A stretch of 64,000 nt of DNA from an uncultured Rhodospirillales bacterium (GTDB taxonomy: Bacteria; Pseudomonadota; Alphaproteobacteria; Rhodospirillales; UBA2165), in contig CAJXKD010000001.1 in assembly GCA_913055735.1 (NCBI GenBank), forward strand, positions 868,001-932,000, in the 5' to 3' direction. A program made the position numbers and the translations under genes. Below, piece after piece: positions 33,898 through 43,881 of this stretch. The notes beneath the pieces were generated by a model. It worked only from the letters and a program-made list of their open reading frames with translations, had not been told where the DNA came from and did not search any database. Numbering within the stretch: position 1 is the stretch's first letter; each line of letters begins with the position of its first letter.

Positions 33898-34821
33898 CTA
33901 CCCCCCGAAGCGCGGTTCCGGGACACCTCGGATTCCCAGCCCGGAAACCTTGAACAACGAGCCCGCGCCGAATTGCGGTTTGCTCTCGACGACGAAGGTA
34001 TCGTGATGGGCGGCACCGGGATGATCGATCCGCGCCATCGACGTGACATAGATCTCGTCCAGATTGTCGCCGCCGAACATGACACTGGTGACGTTCTTGA
34101 CCGGCATGCCGATGCGGCGCTCTTCCTCCCCGTCGGGGGTGCGCCGGACAATCTCGCCGCTGACCAGTTCGGCCGTCCATACGCATCCCTCGGCATCGAC
34201 CGTCGAGCCGTCGCATACGCCGGCAATCTCCTTGGTCGAAACGAACTGCCGCTGATTGGACAGGGACCCGGTTTCGATGTCGTAGTCGTAGGCCCACATG
34301 ATGTCCTGGAAGGTGCATGTCACATAAAAGGTCTTGTCGTCGGGCGACCAGCTGGGGCCGTTGGTGCAGATGATACCGCCGCCGATCCGGGTGAGCGATA
34401 GGTCCGGATCGAGCCGCCACAAGCCGCAAATATCCAATTCCTCCTGGTCGTCCATGCCGCCGGCGACAAACCGGCCGCGCCGGTCGACCTTGCCGTCGTT
34501 CAGTCGCGTGCGCGGCTGGTCTTCTTCGATCTTGTGAATAAGGTCGAGCTCGCCGCTGTCAAAATCATAGAAATAGAACCCGTCATCCACGGCCATCACC
34601 AGACCGCCGTTCTTGCGAACCGCCAGGGCACCGATGTCGTGGTCGGGGATGGACCGGGTCTCGACCGCTCCGGTGCGCGGGTTCAGACGGAAAATATTGT
34701 CTTTGCCCTTACGCCGCCCGGTGCCGTCGACCCAGTAGAACATGCCGCTTTCGACATCCCAGACCGGGCTTTCCCCCAAATAGTTCTCGCATGCCACAAG
34801 GCATTCGATCTTATAGTTCAT
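33898..34821 (-). CDS. SMP-30/gluconolactonase-family lactone hydrolase
   Basis: A 307-residue six-bladed beta-propeller. Metal-site segments are recognisable: the Glu in YLGESPVWD, RLNDGKVDRRGRFVAGGM with the Asn and Asp positions, TNGPSWSPDDKTFYVTCTF and the Asp in GVCDGSTVDAEGCVW. Family members open sugar-acid or aromatic-derived lactones. Beside a PhzS-like hydroxylase, a lactone in an aromatic or sugar-acid route is a reasonable guess. Start taken at MNYKIECLV; an ATG ten codons upstream has no ribosome site. First gene of the pair and divergent from katG. Confidence 0.85.
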   Translation of the reverse strand: MNYKIECLVACENYLGESPVWDVESGMFYWVDGTGRRKGKDNIFRLNPRTGAVETRSIPDHDIGALAVRKNGGLVMAVDDGFYFYDFDSGELDLIHKIEEDQPRTRLNDGKVDRRGRFVAGGMDDQEELDICGLWRLDPDLSLTRIGGGIICTNGPSWSPDDKTFYVTCTFQDIMWAYDYDIETGSLSNQRQFVSTKEIAGVCDGSTVDAEGCVWTAELVSGEIVRRTPDGEEERRIGMPVKNVTSVMFGGDNLDEIYVTSMARIDHPGAAHHDTFVVESKPQFGAGSLFKVSGLGIRGVPEPRFGG

Positions 34822-34934
34822 GATTATTTGTCCCGAAGAAATTCGCTTCACTGTCGGCCATCATCACAGAAACGCCGGGTTTTCCAAGGATTTTGGCCTT
34901 TGTGAAAAAGCCCTTTTCTTCCTCGCGGCTTTAG

Positions 34935-34951
34935 ATTAGAATTATTCTAAT
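34935..34951. promoter_or_regulatory. Irr/ICE-like palindrome in the katG promoter region
   Basis: ATTAGAA-TTA-TTCTAAT is a perfect 7-3-7 palindrome. It differs from the alphaproteobacterial iron control element (TTTAGAA-N3-TTCTAAA, bound by Irr) only at the two outermost bases. It sits 125 bp before katG and 114 bp before the SMP-30 ATG. On the minus strand it overlaps a TATAAT hexamer (34955-34950). Irr control of katG, a haem enzyme, would be sensible; other Fur-family regulators are possible. Confidence 0.6.
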
Positions 34952-35057
34952 TATAAGAAAGCCTCTCCCCCAGCCCACCCAGGGGGCGACCGCATAAATC
35001 GGCATGGTTCTTAGGATATTCGCGGGTGTTCGACGACCGAGCACCCAAGTCGCGTAG

Positions 35058-37244
<2,187 letters not shown>

Positions 37245-37249
37245 TCATC

Positions 37250-37314
37250 GTCCATACGTAAAAAACAAAGGCGGCGTTTCAATACTATTTGAAATGCCGC
37301 CTTTACGTATGGAC
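37250..37314. terminator. Bidirectional terminator between katG and amidohydrolase
   Basis: A 13-bp outer perfect repeat GTCCATACGTAAA/TTTACGTATGGAC (37250-37262 and 37302-37314) encloses AAAGGCGGC/GCCGCCTTT (37267-37275 and 37296-37304) and TTTCAA/TTGAAA at the loop. A/T tracts flank the GC stem on both sides, so it can end both convergent transcripts. Confidence 0.85.
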
Positions 37315-37321
37315 ACTTCCT

Positions 37322-38833
37322 CTACGTCCGGAACAAATCCCGTTTCACGCCGGCAGCGTCGAACAGGAAGTCGCGGGATGTTTCGAGTTGTCTGCGCAGT
37401 TTAGGAAGGTCAACGTCGAGCAATCGCCCTTTCCATTTGCGCACTTTCCCCGCGACCATCACCGTGTCGACATTATTGCGTTCCATCAGGGTGACCACGG
37501 CGCCGGGCACATGATTGAGCGGCGCCACATTGATGGCCGTCGCATCGAGCAGAATGAGGTCGGCCTCCTTGCCCGGCGTCAGCGTGCCGATCTTGCCGTC
37601 GAGCTTGAGCGTCCTCGCCCCTTCGACGGTGGCGAAGCGGATCACGTCGCGCGAGGTGAGCAACGCGGGCGAGTCCTCGTCCCCCGACAGCGCCGCCTGG
37701 TTCACTAGCGCCCGTTGTAGCGTTAGGGTCGAGCGCATCTGGGTGAAGAAATCGGCGGTCATGGTGCACTCGACATCGGTACTAAGCGACGGCTGAATGC
37801 CCATTTCCAGCGACTTGATGATGGGCGGCATGCCGTGGCGCATGGTCATTTCGATGGGCACGGCGAGGGAGACGGACGCGCCCGCGTCCTTGGTCGCCTG
37901 CCAGCCGAAATCGGTCATCCCCGTCATATGGATGAAGATGTTGTCGGCGCCGAATTGTCCCGCTTTGGCGAGCTTGTCGAAGGTCTCGGCCATGCCGAAA
38001 CTGCCGACGATATGGACGGCGATGGGAATGCCCAGGTCACGGCCGATGGCCCAGGCCTTCTCATAGCCGGGAAGATAAATCTCACCGCCCATGACCATCG
38101 TGGTGAGTTGGTCGGTTGACGAGAAATACTGCCGCTTGATGCGCCGTGCATCGTCCGGATATTTGGCCGCGTCGCCCCAACCCTCGAAATAGCCGAAGGC
38201 GGCGCGGCGACCGGCATCCACCAACCCTTTGATGGCGGCGTCCGAATGTTCCGGCGAATGGTGGATTTGCGAGATGTCGAGAACGGTGGTGACGCCCGCG
38301 TCCAATTGGCTCAAGGAACCGAATAGTTCATTGATATAAACGTCTTCGGGCCGGTACACCTTGGAGAACTTACCGAGAATGTAATCGAAATAATTCACGG
38401 CGCCATGCGGCTTGCCGTCGTTGAACAGCAACCCATCGGCCAGAAAGCTGCGCAGCGCGGTTTCGAACTGATGATGGTGGGTATCGACAAAACCGGGCAT
38501 CACAATCATGCCATCGGCTTCGATGACCGTCGCGTCATCCGCGCTGAGATTGGGACCGACGGCAGCAATCCGGCTCCCCTCGACCAGCACGTCCGCTTGT
38601 GTAAAATCACCCACTGCCGAATCCATCGACAGGACCGCACCACCCCGGATTAACACCCGGCGGCCCGGCGCGCCGGTATTCGCCGGGGCGTCCATGCTTT
38701 GCGCGGATACCGTGTTCTGCGCGAACATCGCGGTTGCCGCCGCCGCGGCGCCGACACCCGCCGTCGTTTTCAGGAAATCCCGTCGGGACGGGCCATGATT
38801 TCGAGGTTTGCCGTCATCGCATAATTTGCACAT
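37322..38833 (-). CDS. Tat-exported amidohydrolase (TrzN/atrazine chlorohydrolase-like superfamily)
   Basis: A 503-residue metal-dependent hydrolase that appears to be exported folded. The N-terminus has the twin-arginine motif SRRDFLKTTAGVGAAAAATA. Core motifs are GFVDTHHHQFETAL (two metal His), the His of PIAVHIVGSFG, HMTGMTDFGW (third His), and SLSTDVECTM with the Asp. The C-terminal GTLTPGKEADLILLDATAI is typical of this superfamily. Substrates range over amidines, triazines and guanine-type heterocycles; none can be picked. It is unusual for this group to be periplasmic. The ATG follows GGGAGGCGATATTC. Confidence 0.88.
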   Translation of the reverse strand: MCKLCDDGKPRNHGPSRRDFLKTTAGVGAAAAATAMFAQNTVSAQSMDAPANTGAPGRRVLIRGGAVLSMDSAVGDFTQADVLVEGSRIAAVGPNLSADDATVIEADGMIVMPGFVDTHHHQFETALRSFLADGLLFNDGKPHGAVNYFDYILGKFSKVYRPEDVYINELFGSLSQLDAGVTTVLDISQIHHSPEHSDAAIKGLVDAGRRAAFGYFEGWGDAAKYPDDARRIKRQYFSSTDQLTTMVMGGEIYLPGYEKAWAIGRDLGIPIAVHIVGSFGMAETFDKLAKAGQFGADNIFIHMTGMTDFGWQATKDAGASVSLAVPIEMTMRHGMPPIIKSLEMGIQPSLSTDVECTMTADFFTQMRSTLTLQRALVNQAALSGDEDSPALLTSRDVIRFATVEGARTLKLDGKIGTLTPGKEADLILLDATAINVAPLNHVPGAVVTLMERNNVDTVMVAGKVRKWKGRLLDVDLPKLRRQLETSRDFLFDAAGVKRDLFRT

Positions 38834-38980
38834 GAATATCGCCTCCCAAGGTTTTCGCTGTCGGCTTGCTGCCGGTAATTCTTCTTGGTTGAAAATCCTA
38901 TTCAGGATTCACTTCCGCTGGAAGGGCGTTTTCATTTGCAGCAAGCAATGAATCGATGAGAGTGGGACGAAATCTCGCCA

Positions 38981-38994
38981 TTGACCTAAATCAA
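38981..38994 (+). promoter_or_regulatory. FNR/FixK-like box
   Basis: TTGACCTAAATCAA matches the anaerobic regulator consensus TTGAT-N4-ATCAA with one change (C for T). It is centred about 44 bases before a plausible start site downstream of TATCTT (39021-39026), the class II activation geometry. The next gene on this strand is the 33-codon membrane peptide at 39077. It is also 148 bp from the divergent amidohydrolase start. Confidence 0.55.
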
Positions 38995-39076
38995 TGCCGG
39001 TCCGCGCGAGTTCGGGAAAATATCTTCACAATGCGGCCGAAAAAGGGCCCGGAAATGTGGCATTGGAGGTCAGATC

Positions 39077-39178
39077 ATGTCTGACGCAGAAGCGATTTTT
39101 CTTGGATTCGTGATCGTCGCCATGGCGGTGTTCGTGGTTGTTCTCGCCTGGGGCGATTACTACTCGAGCAGACGTTAA
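39077..39178 (+). CDS. 33-residue single-helix membrane peptide
   Basis: A very small gene that is easily missed. It reads MSDAEAIFLGFVIVAMAVFV then VVLAWGDYYSSRR. The one helix is about residues 8-25, with a short polar N-terminus and a Trp/Tyr/Arg-rich cytosolic-side end. A strong GGAGGT seven bases before the ATG supports translation. An FNR-like box 82 bp upstream suggests oxygen control. By size and topology it resembles accessory subunits such as CydX or CcoQ, but no oxidase gene is near and I do not recognise a family. It is followed by the TlpA-like gene 175 bp downstream. Confidence 0.65.
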   Translation: MSDAEAIFLGFVIVAMAVFVVVLAWGDYYSSRR

Positions 39179-39353
39179 AGCAACGGCCCGTCCCTGACGC
39201 ACCGCGCCCCGCCGGGGGCAGCGGCGGTTTGTCGTGCGTCTACAGGGCCTCCCTCACCGGTCTTTTATTGGCATTCTCCGGCGAAAATTGGCACCGTGTC
39301 CTTGTGCCCGGCACGGCCGGGTTCTATGCAAACACGATCCGAAGAAAACAATC

Positions 39354-39938
39354 ATGCGGGATTTCATGTTCAAATCTGCCGCTCTTTTAGCAACCGCAGC
39401 GATTCTATTCAGCGCCCCTGCATTCGCGGCGGATTCACCGCCCTTGCATGGCCAAATGGAGACCTTCGAACTTGCCGAAAAAGCGCGGCCCCGCCCCGAC
39501 ATCGCATGGACGACGCCTGATGGCGAGGTTATCACGCTTGCCGAATTCGAGGGCAAAGTCGTTCTGATGAATTTCTGGGCGACGTGGTGTGCACCCTGTC
39601 TCCGGGAACTGCCGTCCCTCGACCGGTTGGCGAACGGCCTCGATGACGGGATCGCCGTCGTCGCCATCAGCATCGACCGCCAGGGCGAGGCCGTTGCGGG
39701 CCGAACCATGCGCAAGCTGGCGCTGACAGACCTAAAGCTTTACTTGGATGCCAAGAGCACTGCGGCCCGCGCGCTCAAAGTTCAGCAAATGCCCACGACC
39801 GTAATGTTCGACCGGCGCGGACGGGAAGTCGGCAGGCTACAAGGTGCCGCGGAATGGGATTCGGAAGAAGCGCGCGCCCTGCTCCGCTACGTTACCGCCA
39901 ACCCGGACCACCTCGACGCATTGCCTACGGAAAAGTAG
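39354..39938 (+). CDS. TlpA-like periplasmic thiol-disulfide oxidoreductase
   Basis: A 194-residue secreted thioredoxin-fold protein. The signal peptide is FMFKSAALLATAAILFS with cleavage after APAFA. The active site is NFWATWCAPCLRELPSL with the CxxC pair, and cis-Pro is in QQMPTTVMFDRRGREVG. Probably reduces apocytochrome c cysteines or copper-site cysteines in the periplasm, as TlpA/ResA do. Two starts are possible, 39354 (MRDFMFK) and 39366 (MFKSA); both keep the signal. The longer open frame from 39234 adds Cys-rich sequence with no ribosome site. The preceding micropeptide shares direction and may share regulation. Confidence 0.87.
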   Translation: MRDFMFKSAALLATAAILFSAPAFAADSPPLHGQMETFELAEKARPRPDIAWTTPDGEVITLAEFEGKVVLMNFWATWCAPCLRELPSLDRLANGLDDGIAVVAISIDRQGEAVAGRTMRKLALTDLKLYLDAKSTAARALKVQQMPTTVMFDRRGREVGRLQGAAEWDSEEARALLRYVTANPDHLDALPTEK

Positions 39939-39944
39939 GCTGAA

Positions 39945-40496
39945 TTAGTCCGCCGAGGTTGCGGTAAAAGGGCGCTTGATCTCCACCGGGTCCCGGCTGA
40001 GTTCGACCACGAGTTGGTTTAACGCGTCCTGTACGTCAGGATTTGTCACGGAATTGGTTGCCGGCACCGACGCCGACACCTCGATCATCGCCGTTCGCTC
40101 GCAGAAGGCCGCGAGAATGCGTAATTTGTCACCCGACGGGGCGGACGGCACATTGCCCGGGTCGGCACAGATCGTATCAGCGCCCATCCCCATGGGCGGA
40201 TTGAAAACGAAAACCATCTTATAGGGCGGCACTTCCGTCGCACCCGGGGTCAAGGTGAAATTCGTATTCAAATACCGAAATTTCCGATTGAGCTTGTCGG
40301 TGATCGTCTGAGCAACCTGGGCATCCGGTTGGGTAAACGGATTGCCCGATACCACGACCCGGAAATCGTTTCCGGCGGCGGCATAGGACAGAAAGCTGCT
40401 CGGCGAAGACACAGAATAATAAGGGCCATATACCGTGACGCATCCGGTCAAAAGAACCAGCGAACCTACGGCGGCGGCCTTAGAAAACAACCTCAT
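39945..40496 (-). CDS. Predicted outer-membrane or periplasmic lipoprotein
   Basis: A 183-residue protein I cannot place in a named family. The lipobox is VGSLVLLTGC with the acylated Cys near residue 18. The mature part begins VTVYGPYYSVSSPSSFLSYA, then RVVVSGNPFTQPDAQVAQTI and a later CADPGN...CERT Cys pair. The start MRLFSKAAAV has a strong GGAGGAGAACGCG. It is convergent with the TlpA-like gene (6 bp) and divergent from the Anbu operon; position alone does not link it to that operon. Confidence 0.75.
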   Translation of the reverse strand: MRLFSKAAAVGSLVLLTGCVTVYGPYYSVSSPSSFLSYAAAGNDFRVVVSGNPFTQPDAQVAQTITDKLNRKFRYLNTNFTLTPGATEVPPYKMVFVFNPPMGMGADTICADPGNVPSAPSGDKLRILAAFCERTAMIEVSASVPATNSVTNPDVQDALNQLVVELSRDPVEIKRPFTATSAD

Positions 40497-40632
40497 CGCG
40501 TTCTCCTCCACTGATGAGTGCTTTTACTGCAGAACATCTAGTCAGCGACACGGGCTTTCGCAAAGGGTGCATGGGTATCGTGAGCTAGGCACATAGCTGC
40601 ACTCACTAAGATGGGTTTTCAATCACCGGGTC

Positions 40633-40650
40633 AATAATGCTATCATTATT
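40633..40650. promoter_or_regulatory. AT-rich palindrome abutting the Anbu operon start codon
   Basis: AATAATG-CTAT-CATTATT (7-4-7, perfect) ends three bases before the first ATG of the operon. No Shine-Dalgarno sequence is present there. It may be an operator overlapping the initiation region, or the -10 region of a near-leaderless transcript. Confidence 0.45.
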
Positions 40651-40652
40651 TC

Positions 40653-42089
40653 ATGTCTGGCCCATTCTTTGACGAAATGCACAACCCGGATGGCTCGTTA
40701 CGGGAGCTTTACCGTCAAATTCAAGAATGGATCGACGAAAACCCCCCAGATTTCATAGAAATGAAACGCCGGGAGGCGGAGTTCCTCTACCGCCGGACCG
40801 GCATAACCTTCGCTGTCTACAGTGAAGGCGGCAGCACCGAACGAATTATTCCCTTCGACATCATTCCCCGCCTTATCGACGCCAATGAATGGGATTTGCT
40901 ACGCCGGGGTTTGACCCAGCGGGCCCAGGCGCTCAACGCTTTCCTCGCCGACGTCTATTCCGATCAGCGCATCCTCAAGGAACGGATCGTCGATCCCGCC
41001 CTAATCCTGCTGAACTCGGCTTACGAACCGGAAATGCAGGGGGTGAAAGTGCCCGGCGACGTCTATACCCACATCGCCGGCATCGACATCGTGCGCGTTG
41101 GGCCGGAAGAGTTCTACGTGCTCGAGGACAATGCCCGCACACCGTCCGGCGTGTCCTACATGCTCGAAAACCGGGAAATGATGATGCGTTTGTTTCCCGA
41201 TCTGTTCACTCGCTATGCCGTCGCGCCGGTAGACCGCTATCCCGAGGAATTGCTGGCAACGCTGGCTTCGGTTGCACCGCCCAGGATCAGTGGCGAGCCG
41301 ACCACCGTGCTGCTCACGCCGGGACGGTATAACAGCGCCTACTACGAACATTCCTTCCTGGCCGACATGATGGGTATCGAACTTGTCGAAGGGCAGGACC
41401 TGTTCGTCTCTGACACCGTGGTTTACATGCGCACCACCGAAGGACCGAAACGCGTCGACGTCATCTATCGCCGGGTGGACGATGCCTTCATCGATCCGCT
41501 GACCTTTAATCCCGATTCCATGCTCGGCGTGCCCGGTCTGATGACGGCCTACCGCGCGGGCAACGTCGTCCTCGCCAACGCCGTCGGCGCCGGCATCGCC
41601 GACGACAAGTCCGTCTACACCCATGTTCCCGACATGATCCGGTTCTATCTGGACCAGGAGCCGATCCTCAAAAACGTGCCGACCTACAAATGTTCGGAAG
41701 CGGACGATCTCGCTTATACGCTCGAGCATCTCGAGGAACTTGTGGTCAAGGAAGTTCACGGCTCGGGCGGCTACGGCATGCTGGTCGGACCAAAGGCGAC
41801 CAAGGAGGAACGGGAGAAATTCGCCGAGAAACTCAAGGCGATGCCGGATCAATTCATCGCCCAGCCGACGCTCGCGCTTTCGACGGTCCCGACCTACGTC
41901 AACGAGGGCATCGCACCCCGCCACGTCGACCTCCGACCCTTTATCCTGTGCGGATCGGAAATCACCATCGTGCCCGGCGGCCTTACCCGCGTCGCATTGA
42001 AGGAAGGTTCCCTGGTCGTCAATTCCAGTCAGGGCGGCGGCACCAAGGATACTTGGGTCATCACCGGCGAACAGGCACGCTATGCTTAG
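40653..42089 (+). CDS. Circularly permuted ATP-grasp protein of the Anbu operon
   Basis: A 478-residue member of the circularly permuted ATP-grasp group (DUF404/DUF407). Conserved segments are SDQRILKERIVDPALILLN, VGPEEFYVLEDNARTPSGVS, LTPGRYNSAYYEHSFLADMM and VVKEVHGSGGYGMLVGP with the ATP-grasp Lys. Near the C-terminus is RPFILCGSEITIVPGGLTRV. It probably forms an amide or peptide bond at ATP cost on an unknown substrate. It is the first gene of the four-gene set that accompanies Anbu in many bacteria, with the stop overlapping the alpha-E gene by 8 bp. It has no ribosome site. Confidence 0.93.
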   Translation: MSGPFFDEMHNPDGSLRELYRQIQEWIDENPPDFIEMKRREAEFLYRRTGITFAVYSEGGSTERIIPFDIIPRLIDANEWDLLRRGLTQRAQALNAFLADVYSDQRILKERIVDPALILLNSAYEPEMQGVKVPGDVYTHIAGIDIVRVGPEEFYVLEDNARTPSGVSYMLENREMMMRLFPDLFTRYAVAPVDRYPEELLATLASVAPPRISGEPTTVLLTPGRYNSAYYEHSFLADMMGIELVEGQDLFVSDTVVYMRTTEGPKRVDVIYRRVDDAFIDPLTFNPDSMLGVPGLMTAYRAGNVVLANAVGAGIADDKSVYTHVPDMIRFYLDQEPILKNVPTYKCSEADDLAYTLEHLEELVVKEVHGSGGYGMLVGPKATKEEREKFAEKLKAMPDQFIAQPTLALSTVPTYVNEGIAPRHVDLRPFILCGSEITIVPGGLTRVALKEGSLVVNSSQGGGTKDTWVITGEQARYA

Positions 42090-43017
42090 CCGCACCGCCG
42101 ACAGCCTGTTCTGGATGGCCCGTTACATGGAACGGGCCGAGAACTTGGCGCGTCTCCTCGAGGTCGGGCATCGGCTGGCCATCACGCCAGGCGAAACGGG
42201 CGGCAACGAATGGCTATCGACCGTGACCATCGCTGGCTGCGGCCAGGATTTTTTCGAGACCCACCAAAACGCGACGGCACAGACTGTGACCGACTTCCTG
42301 GGCCTCAGCGAGCACAATTCCTATTCGATTCCTTCCTGCATCGCCAACGCGCGCGGAAACGGCCGCGCCGTGAGAACCGCGTTGACCTCCTCCATGTGGG
42401 AATCCCTCAACGGCACTTGGCTCGACCTCGAAACCAAGCGGCGCGAGGCATTGAGCGGCACCGGCGTCATCGATTATCTGGATTGGATCAAGGACCGCTC
42501 CATGCAGTTCACGGGTGCCATTACCAGCACCATGCTGCGCAGCGACGCCTATTATTTCACGCAGATGGGCACCCTTTTGGAACGCGCGGACAATACGGCG
42601 CGAATCCTCGACGTGAAGTACCACGTATTGCTGCCTGAGCACGAAGCCGTGGGTGGCGGCCTCGACTTCTACCAATGGAACGCCATCTTGCGCGCGGTGA
42701 CGGCCAACCGCGCCTATCATTATCTTTATCGCGATAGCCTGCAGCCGTGGCTTATCGCCGAGATGCTGATCCTGCGCAGTGAACTTCCGCGTTCCCTCGT
42801 CGGTTGCTTGGCGGGTGTTACCGATTGCCTCGAAAAACTCTCCAATGCCTATGGTGCCCGCAAAGACTGTGTGCGAATGGCGAACGCGCTCCATGCCGAT
42901 CTCGCCTATGGCAAGATCGAGGATATATTCCAGCAGGGGCTGCATGAGTTCCTGACAGATTTTCTCCGGCGCAACTATGCCCTCGCCGACCAAATCCAAC
43001 GTGATTACTTGTTGTAA
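42082..43017 (+). CDS. Alpha-E domain protein of the Anbu operon (DUF403)
   Basis: A 311-residue, almost entirely helical protein. The opening MLSRTADSLFWMARYMERAE then NLARLLEVGHRL is the family hallmark, as are RADNTARILDVKYHVLLP and LILRSELPRSLVGCL. The biochemical role is unknown; some treat it as a partner of the ATP-grasp protein, and the two are fused in certain genomes (family knowledge). It overlaps the ATP-grasp gene by 8 bp and ends 5 bp before the transglutaminase, so one transcript is likely. Confidence 0.93.
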   Translation: MLSRTADSLFWMARYMERAENLARLLEVGHRLAITPGETGGNEWLSTVTIAGCGQDFFETHQNATAQTVTDFLGLSEHNSYSIPSCIANARGNGRAVRTALTSSMWESLNGTWLDLETKRREALSGTGVIDYLDWIKDRSMQFTGAITSTMLRSDAYYFTQMGTLLERADNTARILDVKYHVLLPEHEAVGGGLDFYQWNAILRAVTANRAYHYLYRDSLQPWLIAEMLILRSELPRSLVGCLAGVTDCLEKLSNAYGARKDCVRMANALHADLAYGKIEDIFQQGLHEFLTDFLRRNYALADQIQRDYLL

Positions 43018-43022
43018 CCGTC

Positions 43023-43838
43023 ATGCATTTATCGATCAGCCACGAAACCACCTACCGCTATGAGCATCCGGCTTCCTATTCGATCCAGGTGCTGAGGCTG
43101 ACGCCACGAGGCTATGCCGGCCAATCGATTCTGCGGTGGGAGGTGACGGGCAACGGTCGATTGCTGACGCCCAACGGCGAAGACGGGTTCGGAAATCCCA
43201 TCCACACTATGACGACCCAGGGCGACCATCAGAGCGTTACCATCCGCGCCAGCGGCGATGTGATTACGACCAACACGGACGGCGTCGTCGGGGATGCGAT
43301 GGAGCGATTCCCGCCGCTGCTCTACAAACGTTTCACCGATTATACGGCGGTGGACGACCGGTTGGCCGCCCTGGCCGATAAGGCCGGCGCGGGGGCCAAG
43401 GATGAATTGGATTTGGCGCACCGACTGATGACAGCGGTCCGCGATGCGGTCGAGTACGATACCACCACCACCGAATCCTCCCATACGGCCACGGAAGCGC
43501 TCGCCCTAGGGGCTGGCGTTTGCCAGGATCACGCCCATATATTTATCGCCTGCGCCCGCCACCTGAGCCTGCCGGCCCGCTATGTCAGCGGCTATCTGTG
43601 GTCGGAAGGCGCGGTCGGCCCCCACGAGGCGGGCCATGCCTGGGCCGAGGCCTATGTCCCCGACCTCGGATGGGTCGGGTTTGATGTTGCAAACCGCCTT
43701 TGCCCGACGGAAGATCATGTCCGTGTGGCGGTTGGGCTGGACTATTTGAATGCGGCGCCGGTCCGCGGCCTGAGATATGGCGCGGCCGATGAAATTCTCG
43801 ACGTTCAGGTCCATATCCAACAAGGATACAGTCAATAG
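43023..43838 (+). CDS. Transglutaminase-like cysteine peptidase of the Anbu operon
   Basis: A 271-residue protein with a bacterial transglutaminase N-terminal beta domain (MHLSISHETTYRYEHPASYS) and a papain-like core. The triad is Cys in GAGVCQDHAHIFIACAR, His in EAGHAWAEAYVPDLGW and Asp in GFDVANRLC. Without a signal peptide it acts in the cytosol, probably cleaving or remodelling what the ATP-grasp enzyme makes. Third of four adjacent genes; the Anbu start is 43 bp downstream. Confidence 0.93.
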   Translation: MHLSISHETTYRYEHPASYSIQVLRLTPRGYAGQSILRWEVTGNGRLLTPNGEDGFGNPIHTMTTQGDHQSVTIRASGDVITTNTDGVVGDAMERFPPLLYKRFTDYTAVDDRLAALADKAGAGAKDELDLAHRLMTAVRDAVEYDTTTTESSHTATEALALGAGVCQDHAHIFIACARHLSLPARYVSGYLWSEGAVGPHEAGHAWAEAYVPDLGWVGFDVANRLCPTEDHVRVAVGLDYLNAAPVRGLRYGAADEILDVQVHIQQGYSQ

Positions 43839-43881
43839 TCACCTGCCTAAGGCCGGTGGACTTTCAAAAGGATGGACTTGA

